Assembly (NCBI RefSeq): GCF_021202945.1
Contig: NZ_JAJOYR010000002.1
Location: 422,112-486,111 of the forward strand
Origin: Stenotrophomonas sp. SY1
GTDB lineage: Bacteria > Pseudomonadota > Gammaproteobacteria > Xanthomonadales > Xanthomonadaceae
Reading direction: 5' to 3'
Length of the DNA: 64,000 bases
In this document: one piece after another, positions 56,257 to 64,000 of the stretch
Layout: each line of letters opens with the position of its first letter
Position numbering within the stretch: position 1 is the stretch's first letter
Notes under the pieces: model-generated
The model's input: the letters and a program-made list of their open reading frames with translations, nothing else
Database searches by the model: none
Told to the model about the DNA's origin: nothing
Program-made: the position numbers and the translations under genes

Positions 56257-56868
56257 ATGACCAACGCCAAGAAGATTGCCTTCATCGGCGTGCTGGCCGT
56301 ATTCCTGATCACCTGGATCAAGCCGCTGTGGCCGGTCGAACAGGCCCTGCACAGCACACTGACCGTACTGGGCCTGGCCGCCTTGTGGTGGGTTGACCGA
56401 CGTTGGCGACTGGGCGCCGGCGCGTTCATCGCCATCTGCGCTTTCATCGTCGTCCACTGCATCGCTGCGCGCTGGCTGTACTCCAACGTGCCCTACGAGC
56501 AATGGTTCCAGGCGTTGCTGGGCTGGTCGCCCAATGCCGCGTTCGGCTGGGAGCGCAATCATTTCGACCGGCTGATCCACTTCCTGTACGGCGTGTGCTT
56601 CACCCCGGCGCTCACCCAACTGGTGCGGCATGCCTGGCCTGCGCTGCGCCTCGGCCATGCGTTCACCCTGGCGGTGATGGTGATCATGTGTTCCAGCCTG
56701 GCCTACGAATGGTTCGAATGGGGCATCGCGCTGCTGCTATCGCCTGACGCGGCCGAGGCCTACAACGGCCAGCAAGGCGATATGTGGGATGCACATGCCG
56801 ACATGCTGCTGGCCACGCTGGGCAGCCTGCTGGTCTGGCCGCTGGCGCACAAGGTGGCAAGCCGATGA
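56257..56868 (+). CDS. DUF2238 (YjdF-like) membrane protein
   Basis: 203 residues with about six helices. YjdF/DUF2238 marks: HYIYA-like segment replaced by NVPYEQWFQALLGWSP, NHFDRLIHFLYGVCFTPALTQL, SLAYEWFEWGIALLL, and QQGDMWDAHADMLLATLG, a conserved polar patch in an otherwise hydrophobic protein. Its stop overlaps the purN start by four bases, so it is coupled to purN. Function unknown. Confidence 0.8.
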   Translation: MTNAKKIAFIGVLAVFLITWIKPLWPVEQALHSTLTVLGLAALWWVDRRWRLGAGAFIAICAFIVVHCIAARWLYSNVPYEQWFQALLGWSPNAAFGWERNHFDRLIHFLYGVCFTPALTQLVRHAWPALRLGHAFTLAVMVIMCSSLAYEWFEWGIALLLSPDAAEAYNGQQGDMWDAHADMLLATLGSLLVWPLAHKVASR

Positions 56869-57524
56869 ACAGCCCCGCACGCATCGCCGTGCTGGCCTCC
56901 GGCCGCGGCAGCAACCTGCAATGCCTGCTGGACGGCATCGGTAGTGGCCAGCTCGATGCACGGATCGTCGGCGTCTTCTCGGACAAGCCCGGTGCCGCCG
57001 CGCTGGACAAGGTCGCACCGGAACTGCGCTGGGCATCTGCCCCCAAAGACTTCGACAACCGCGAAGCCTTCGACCAGGCACTGGCCGACGCAGTCGCCGC
57101 CTGCAACCCGGACTGGATCATCTGCGCCGGCTACATGCGCATCCTCGGCACCGGCTTCGTCGAACGCTTCAACGGGCGCCTGATCAACATCCACCCGTCC
57201 CTGCTGCCGCTGCACAAGGGCCTGCACACGCATGCCCGCGCCATCGAGGCCGGCGATGCCGAACACGGCGCCAGCGTGCATTTCGTGGTGCCGGAGCTGG
57301 ATGCCGGCGCGGTGCTGGCCCAGGCGCGGGTACCGGTGCTGCCCAGCGATACGCCGGAAACCCTGGCCAACCGGGTGCTGACGGTGGAACACCCGCTGCT
57401 GCTGGCCAGCGTGGCCCTGCTGGTCACCGGCCGCATAACTGAACAGGATGGGGAGATCCTGTGCGATGGTCAGTCCCTGCTCAGGCCGCTACGCCTAGAT
57501 TCGGCCGGCGTGCTGGTTGGTTGA
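56865..57524 (+). CDS. purN: phosphoribosylglycinamide formyltransferase
   Basis: 219-residue GAR transformylase using 10-formyl-tetrahydrofolate in purine synthesis. Motifs: RIAVLASGRGSNLQ, AGYMRILGTGFVERF, NIHPSLLP and the downstream HFVVPELDAG. The His of the NIHPSLLP stretch and the following Asp are the catalytic pair. It ends an apparent purM-orf-yjdF-purN unit. Confidence 0.95.
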   Translation: MNSPARIAVLASGRGSNLQCLLDGIGSGQLDARIVGVFSDKPGAAALDKVAPELRWASAPKDFDNREAFDQALADAVAACNPDWIICAGYMRILGTGFVERFNGRLINIHPSLLPLHKGLHTHARAIEAGDAEHGASVHFVVPELDAGAVLAQARVPVLPSDTPETLANRVLTVEHPLLLASVALLVTGRITEQDGEILCDGQSLLRPLRLDSAGVLVG

Positions 57525-57588
57525 TGCCTACATGCCACTGACCTTCCTGCTGGCATGCTCCCCCCTTAACTTCCTTCGCCGAACCCGC

Positions 57589-58389
57589 ATGACCCTGCCG
57601 TCCTCGAAATTGCTGGTACTGGCCGCTCTGCTGACGACGACAGCCGCGCATGCCCAGCAAGTGCCTGCACCGGCATCTGCACCTGCACCTGCACCTGCAC
57701 CTGCACCTGTAATGCTGCCGGCCATGGAGTGGAGCGCGCCGCCGCTGGAGCCGTTCGTTGCTACCTACCAGGCCTTCTACAAGGGCAAGGAAGCCGGTGA
57801 TGCGACCATGCGCGTGGTTCACAACGAAGGCACGCAGTGGCGCGTGGACATGGCCGTGGTCGGCAAGCGCGGCTTTGCCAGCGTGCTCGGCCTGAACATC
57901 GAGCAGAGCACGGTGTTCGCCAATGAGGGCAGCGTGTACACGCCGTTGAGCCAGAGCACGGTCAAGAAAGCCTTGTTCCTCGGCAAGAAGGTCACCGGCC
58001 TTTACGACTGGCAGGCCGGCACCGCGCAATGGCAGGGCGACCTGAAGAAGGAGCGCCGGCAGCCCATCGCACTGCAACGCGGCGACCAGAGCGCATTGCT
58101 GCTCAACCTTTCGCTGATGCGCGATGCGCGCCCCGGCAAGGCCCTGCAGTACCGCTACGTGGACGTGGGCCGGGTGCGCCAGTACGAATATCGCGCCGCC
58201 GATGCCACCGAGAACGTGCAGGTCGGCGAACTCAGCTACGACGCACTGCGCGTCTACCGCACCAACGGCGGCAACGACGAAACCATCCTGTGGATCGCCA
58301 ATGGCGTGCCAACGCCGGTCCGCATCCTGCAACGGAAAGATGGCGAGGACGAAATCGACCTGCGCCTGATCGAATACCAAGGAGCCTGA
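57589..58389 (+). CDS. exported DUF3108 protein, first of a tandem pair
   Basis: About 266 residues from ATG 57589. Signal peptide SKLLVLAALLTTTAAHA, then an Ala-Pro stretch (PAPASAPAPAPAPAPV) encoded by a CTGCAC hexamer array, then a DUF3108 beta-rich domain: ATYQAFYKGKEAGDATMRV, VKKALFLGKKVTGLYDWQ and IEYQGA at the end. Function unknown. The second copy begins three bases later and lacks the Ala-Pro linker. Confidence 0.82.
   Translation: MTLPSSKLLVLAALLTTTAAHAQQVPAPASAPAPAPAPAPVMLPAMEWSAPPLEPFVATYQAFYKGKEAGDATMRVVHNEGTQWRVDMAVVGKRGFASVLGLNIEQSTVFANEGSVYTPLSQSTVKKALFLGKKVTGLYDWQAGTAQWQGDLKKERRQPIALQRGDQSALLLNLSLMRDARPGKALQYRYVDVGRVRQYEYRAADATENVQVGELSYDALRVYRTNGGNDETILWIANGVPTPVRILQRKDGEDEIDLRLIEYQGA
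57677..57709 (+). repeat. CTGCAC hexanucleotide array
   Basis: Five to six copies of CTGCAC inside the DUF3108 gene, encoding the Ala-Pro linker. Because the unit is six bases, changes in number would alter linker length but not the reading frame. Confidence 0.85.
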
Positions 58390-58391
58390 GC

Positions 58392-59075
58392 ATGAAACCC
58401 ATCCTGCGCCCTCTTCGCCTCCTGGCCGCCGCCGCACTGGCCCTGTCCAGCCTGCCGGCGCTGGCGATGCAACCCTTTGTCGCCAATTACCAGGCCAACT
58501 ACATGGGCATGCAGGCCAATGGCGTGATGACCCTGACCGCCGAAGGCGACAATCGTTACCGCTACAGCCTGCAGATCAAGAACCCGATGGCCGACCTGAG
58601 CCAGAGCACCGTGTTCGACGAACACAATGGCAAGCTGCGTCCGCTCAGCAGCCACGACCGCTCGGTGGTGCTGGTCAAGCGCAAACAGATCGATGCGCGC
58701 TACGACTGGAGCAACAACCAGGCCAGCTGGACCGGCGACGTTAAGCCTGAGCGCCGCGGCCCGATCCGCCTGCAGAACGGCGACATGGATGCGCTGCTGA
58801 TCAACCTGGCCATCGCCCGCGACCTCGACGCCGGCAGGCCGCTGACGTACCGCATGGTCGACGATGGCCGCATCAAGCCGATGACCTACCGGGTGATCGG
58901 CAAGGAGAACGTCACCGTCGCCGGCAAGGCGCAGGAAGCGACCAAGGTTTCGCGCGTGGATGGCAACAAGGAACAGATCGCCTGGATCGTGCCGGGCATG
59001 CCGGTCCCGGCACGGCTGTTGCAGCGCGAGGACGGACGCGACGCGCTGGACCTGACCATCAAGTCGATCAACTGA
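58392..59075 (+). CDS. exported DUF3108 protein, second of a tandem pair
   Basis: 227 residues: signal peptide LRLLAAAALALSSLPALA and a DUF3108 domain with VANYQANYMGMQANGVMTL, SQSTVFDEHNGKLRPLSSHDRSVVL and a RLLQREDGRDALDLTIKSI end. It parallels the first copy segment by segment (for example the YDW and ILQRKDGEDEIDL blocks). It starts two bases after the stop of copy one. Function unknown; probably periplasmic. Confidence 0.82.
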   Translation: MKPILRPLRLLAAAALALSSLPALAMQPFVANYQANYMGMQANGVMTLTAEGDNRYRYSLQIKNPMADLSQSTVFDEHNGKLRPLSSHDRSVVLVKRKQIDARYDWSNNQASWTGDVKPERRGPIRLQNGDMDALLINLAIARDLDAGRPLTYRMVDDGRIKPMTYRVIGKENVTVAGKAQEATKVSRVDGNKEQIAWIVPGMPVPARLLQREDGRDALDLTIKSIN

Positions 59076-59171
59076 TCCAAACCCGGAACCCGTAGAGCGC
59101 AGCCATGCTGCGCTGGGATTTCCCGGTAGCGCTTCCTGCCGAACGTGGCTCGGCACTACCACCCGCACATG

Positions 59172-59200
59172 AAAAAGCCCGGCATCTGCCGGGCTTTTTT
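59172..59200. terminator. bidirectional intrinsic terminator
   Basis: AAAAAGCCCGGCA / TGCCGGGCTTTTT with a TC loop; 13-bp stem and a T-run on both sides. It ends the DUF3108 genes on the plus strand and the EF-hand gene on the minus strand. Confidence 0.93.
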
Positions 59201-59220
59201 GTTGAACGCGAAACGAAGAC

Positions 59221-61074
<1,854 letters not shown>

Positions 61075-61127
61075 AGCGCTTTCCTAATAAAATGAACACC
61101 CATTCTACTATTCCGAGTGGCGCCCGC

Positions 61128-62129
61128 ATGGCTGCTTCTTCGCTTTCCCTGGATACCCTGCGCGATGCCGACCTGGTATCCAGCGGCCGTCGTGTGTTCG
61201 AGATCGAACGCACCGAGCTGGACCGGGTGGGCAACCGCCTCGGCGCCGAGTTCGCCGCCGCCTGCCGGCTGGTACTGGCCTCGCGCGGCCGGGTGGTCAC
61301 CACTGGCATGGGCAAATCCGGGCACATCGCCCGCAAGATCGCCGCCACCCTGGCCTCCACCGGCACCCCCTCGTTCTACGTGCATCCGGGCGAAGCCGGC
61401 CACGGCGACCTGGGCATGATCACCGAGGACGACGTGGTGCTGGCGCTGTCCTACTCCGGCGAGTCGGACGAGGTGCTGATGCTGCTGCCGGTGCTCAAGC
61501 GCCAGGGCAATCCGCTGATTTCGATGACCGGCAAGCCGCAGTCCAGCCTGGCCCGGGCCGCCGACGTGCACCTGGACGTGAACGTGGACCATGAAGCCTG
61601 CCCGCTGGCGCTGGCCCCGACCTCCAGCACCACCGCCTCGCTGGCGATGGGCGATGCGCTGGCGGTGGCCCTGCTCGATGCGCGCGGCTTCACCGCCGAC
61701 GATTTCGCCCGTTCACATCCGGCGGGCAGCCTCGGCCGCCGCCTGCTGCTGCACATCACCGACGTGATGCACGGCGGCGACGATCTGCCGGCCGTGCGTG
61801 AAGACGCCAGCCTCAGCCAGGCCCTGATGGAAATGAGCCGCAAGCGCCTGGGCATGACCTCGGTGATCGATGCCGACGGCCGCCTGGTCGGTCTGTTCAC
61901 CGATGGTGACCTGCGTCGTGCGCTGGATACCGACCTGGACGTACGCACCGCCGGCATCGCCCAGGTGATGACCCACAACCCGCGCACCATCGATGCCGAC
62001 CAGTTGGCCGTGGAAGCGGCGCGTTTGCTGGAGAAACACCAGATCAACGGCCTGATCGTGGTCGATGCCGACAACCGACCGGTCGGCGCCCTGAACATTC
62101 ATGACCTGTTGCGGGCAAAAGTGGTCTAA
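61128..62129 (+). CDS. kdsD: arabinose-5-phosphate isomerase KdsD
   Basis: 333 residues from ATG 61128; an upstream ATG at 61092 is possible. Sugar isomerase (SIS) domain GRVVTTGMGKSGHIARKIAATLASTGTPSFYVHPGEAGHGDLGMI and SYSGESDEVL, followed by two CBS domains. It makes D-arabinose-5-phosphate for Kdo in lipopolysaccharide. First gene of kdsD-kdsC-lptC-lptA-lptB. Confidence 0.94.
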   Translation: MAASSLSLDTLRDADLVSSGRRVFEIERTELDRVGNRLGAEFAAACRLVLASRGRVVTTGMGKSGHIARKIAATLASTGTPSFYVHPGEAGHGDLGMITEDDVVLALSYSGESDEVLMLLPVLKRQGNPLISMTGKPQSSLARAADVHLDVNVDHEACPLALAPTSSTTASLAMGDALAVALLDARGFTADDFARSHPAGSLGRRLLLHITDVMHGGDDLPAVREDASLSQALMEMSRKRLGMTSVIDADGRLVGLFTDGDLRRALDTDLDVRTAGIAQVMTHNPRTIDADQLAVEAARLLEKHQINGLIVVDADNRPVGALNIHDLLRAKVV

Positions 62130-62192
62130 AGCCCCCACAATCCCCATTCAACCTGCCTTCCCCACGCCCGCCGCAACGGATCCTGCCCGCAG

Positions 62193-62741
62193 ATGCCTTA
62201 TTCCCCGCTCGACCACTTCCCCGCCCCGCTGCACGCCGTGGCTGCGCGCATCCGGCTGGCCTGCTTCGACGTGGACGGCACGCTGACCGACGGGCGCCTG
62301 TACTACGACCATGCCGGCAACGAGAGCAAGGCGTACTACGTGCAGGACGGGCTGGGCCTGAAACTGCTGCAGCAGCACGGCATCCACCCGGTGCTGATCA
62401 CCGCCCGCAACAGCCTTTCGGCGCAGAAGCGTGGAGCGGATCTGGGGATCGACACGCAGATCGCTGTCGGCAACAAGCTGGCCAGCGTGCGCGCCCTGTG
62501 CGAGGCGCATGGCATCGGCCTGGACCAGGTTGCCTTCCTTGGCGATGACCTGCCCGATCTGGCACCGCTGTGCAATGTCGGCCTGGCGGTCGCTCCGGCC
62601 GATGCGCATCCGTGGATCGCCGAACGCGTGCATTGGCAGACCCGCGCCCAGGGCGGCCGTGGCGCAGCGCGCGAGTTGTGCGACGTGCTGCTCGCAGCGC
62701 AGGGCAAGCTCGATGATGTTCTGGCGAGGTTCTCGGCATGA
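62193..62741 (+). CDS. kdsC: Kdo-8-phosphate phosphatase KdsC
   Basis: 182-residue HAD hydrolase that removes the phosphate from 3-deoxy-D-manno-octulosonate 8-phosphate. Nucleophile Asp26 and Asp28 in FDVDGTLTDG, and the LGDDLPDL metal site. Sixty-three bases after kdsD, overlaps lptC by four bases. Confidence 0.95.
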   Translation: MPYSPLDHFPAPLHAVAARIRLACFDVDGTLTDGRLYYDHAGNESKAYYVQDGLGLKLLQQHGIHPVLITARNSLSAQKRGADLGIDTQIAVGNKLASVRALCEAHGIGLDQVAFLGDDLPDLAPLCNVGLAVAPADAHPWIAERVHWQTRAQGGRGAARELCDVLLAAQGKLDDVLARFSA

Positions 62742-63304
62742 GCTGGCGCTCCCTACTGGGCATTGGATTGCTGTTGGCGGCGTTGATCAGCGGCTGGTCG
62801 GCCTGGCGCCATCGCGCCAGCAGCACCCCGCAGGCTGCCGAGGAAGGCAGCACCGACTTCGTGCTGAAGGATTTCGAGATCATCACCCTGGACAAGGAAG
62901 GCAAGGAGTCCATGACGCTGCGTGCGCCAGCGATGGAACGCAATCGCGCCGACCAGACGTCCATGATCACCTCACCGCTGTTCCTGATGCCCGATGCCGC
63001 CGGCCAGCATTGGGAACTGCGCGCCAGCACCGGCTGGGTCAGCCCCAAGGGCGAAGAACTGCGCCTGCGCGGCAATGTCTCCGGCGACAGCCCGAAAGAC
63101 GGCAAGACCCCGCCCACCACCTTCCGTACCGATGCGCTGGACGTACTCACCGAACAAAGCCTGGCGCGTACCGATGGCCGCGTCACCATGACCCGCCCGG
63201 GGCTTACCCAGACCGGCATCGGCTTCCAGGCCAACCTCAAGTCCAAGCAGTACTCCCTCCTTTCCCAGGTCAAGACCCGCTATGAACCCAATGCTGCCCG
63301 CTAA
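62738..63304 (+). CDS. lptC: LPS export system protein LptC
   Basis: 188 residues: one N-terminal inner-membrane helix (LLGIGLLLAALISGWSAW) and a periplasmic beta-jellyroll with LRAPAMERNRADQTSMITSPLF. Receives LPS from LptB2FG and passes it to LptA. Overlaps lptA by 23 bases. Confidence 0.92.
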   Translation: MSWRSLLGIGLLLAALISGWSAWRHRASSTPQAAEEGSTDFVLKDFEIITLDKEGKESMTLRAPAMERNRADQTSMITSPLFLMPDAAGQHWELRASTGWVSPKGEELRLRGNVSGDSPKDGKTPPTTFRTDALDVLTEQSLARTDGRVTMTRPGLTQTGIGFQANLKSKQYSLLSQVKTRYEPNAAR

Positions 63305-63809
63305 GCTTGCGTCGATCACCCTGCTCGCCGCCCTGCTCGTGCCTGCCGCGGTGTGGGCCAAGTCATCCGATCGCAACCAGCCGATGACCATCGACTCGAC
63401 CAACAGCGACTGCAACTTCAGCGACAACGGCAAATGCCAGTTCAGCGGCAACGTCGTCATCACCCAGGGCACGCTGGAAATCCAGGCCGATACGGCTGAT
63501 GTGATCCAGAAGAACGGCGAGACCGAGCGGGTGATCTTCACCGGCAAGCAGGCCCGGCTGAAGCAGCAGATGGACGACAACACCTGGATGAATGCCCGTG
63601 CCGACAACATGGATTACAACGTCACCAGCGAAGTGATCGTGCTGACCGGCAACTACAACGTCGAATCCGACCGCGGCACCAACGCCGGCCAGCGCATGGT
63701 CTACAACACCCGCACCGGCGCCATGCAGAGCGGCGGCGACGGCACCCGCGTGCGTACGGTCATCCAGCCCAAGAACAAGGCACCTGCCGCGCAGGGAGAG
63801 AAGAAGTAA
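63282..63809 (+). CDS. lptA: LPS transport periplasmic protein LptA
   Basis: 175 residues: signal peptide (LASITLLAALLVPAAVWA) and the OstA jellyroll repeat, with CQFSGNVVITQGTLEIQADTADV and a C-terminal KKNKAPAA tail. Forms the periplasmic bridge for LPS. Its stop overlaps the lptB start by one base (TAATG). Confidence 0.93.
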   Translation: MNPMLPAKLASITLLAALLVPAAVWAKSSDRNQPMTIDSTNSDCNFSDNGKCQFSGNVVITQGTLEIQADTADVIQKNGETERVIFTGKQARLKQQMDDNTWMNARADNMDYNVTSEVIVLTGNYNVESDRGTNAGQRMVYNTRTGAMQSGGDGTRVRTVIQPKNKAPAAQGEKK

Positions 63810-64000
63810 TGCTCGTCGCCAAAGGTCTGCGCAAGCGCTACAAGAACCGCGAAGTCGTCAAGGATTTCGGGCTCACCCTCGACGCCGGTGAAGTGGTCGG
63901 CCTGCTCGGCCCCAACGGTGCCGGCAAGACCACCTGCTTCTACATGATCGTCGGCCTGGTCGCCGCCGATGCCGGCAGCATCGTGCTCGACGGCAAGGAC
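63809..64000 (+). CDS. lptB: LPS export ABC ATPase LptB, 3' end cut by window edge
   Basis: The first 64 codons of an ABC ATPase with Walker A GPNGAGKTT at residues 34-42 and the LptB N-terminus LVAKGLRKRYKNREVV. The gene runs past base 64000. Position after lptA and sequence agree with LptB. Confidence 0.95.
   Translation, partial: MLVAKGLRKRYKNREVVKDFGLTLDAGEVVGLLGPNGAGKTTCFYMIVGLVAADAGSIVLDGKD

Overview
The window looks like the chromosome of a high-G+C gammaproteobacterium of the Xanthomonadaceae, most likely Stenotrophomonas or a close relative. The evidence is the SUF operon led by an Rrf2 regulator, a bolA-murA unit divergent from kdsD-kdsC-lptC-lptA-lptB, amgK-murU, a BigR/Blh unit, several TonB-dependent receptors, and GTAGGAGCGGC-type REP palindromes between genes. 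The genus is an inference from gene content. I see no rRNA, tRNA, CRISPR array, prophage or transposase gene.

Layout. 1-10 kb: a 3-hydroxybutyrate (3HB) oligomer hydrolase cut by the left edge, an acyl-CoA ligase, an AT-richer Sel1-repeat gene, an exported amidohydrolase, a glycine-zipper protein, OsmC, an HU-like protein with a basic tail, two small conserved proteins and a SET-domain protein. 10-19.3 kb: sufR-sufB-(LprI-like)-sufC-sufD-sufS, then an S9 peptidase, a GNAT protein and a Rieske ferredoxin. 19.6-31.6 kb: an iron-acquisition block. It holds a small membrane protein plus Fiu-type receptor plus PiuC-like dioxygenase, then a second small exported protein plus receptor, then a PepSY-DUF2271-DUF4198-ApbE-diflavin reductase unit. 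A Fur-like box precedes each of the three groups.

31.6-47 kb: DUF1801 and HutD genes, then a 3HB-utilisation neighbourhood: a lipoprotein 3HB-oligomer hydrolase divergent from 3HB dehydrogenase, a CrbR-like regulator, a CrbS-like transporter-sensor kinase, and a TonB receptor divergent from a GntP-family permease. Embedded in it is a sulfide-response unit (BigR divergent from Blh and two YeeE/YedE half-transporters). 47-64 kb is mostly housekeeping: a ComEA-like protein, M20 peptidase, amgK-murU, DUF2066-perM-hda, purM-(two membrane proteins)-purN, two DUF3108 paralogues, bolA-murA-EF-hand, and the start of the Kdo/LPS-export operon, with lptB cut by the right edge.

The most interesting unit is 26.8-31.6 kb. 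A membrane-anchored flavodoxin/FNR reductase, a PepSY membrane protein with histidines at both membrane faces, a flavin transferase and an exported DUF2271 protein with a DGVTGPT flavinylation-like motif suggest a Fur-controlled chain carrying NADPH electrons to the periplasm for reductive iron release. The two small proteins that precede both siderophore receptors and share an APPL(A/V) carboxy terminus are a second possible novelty.
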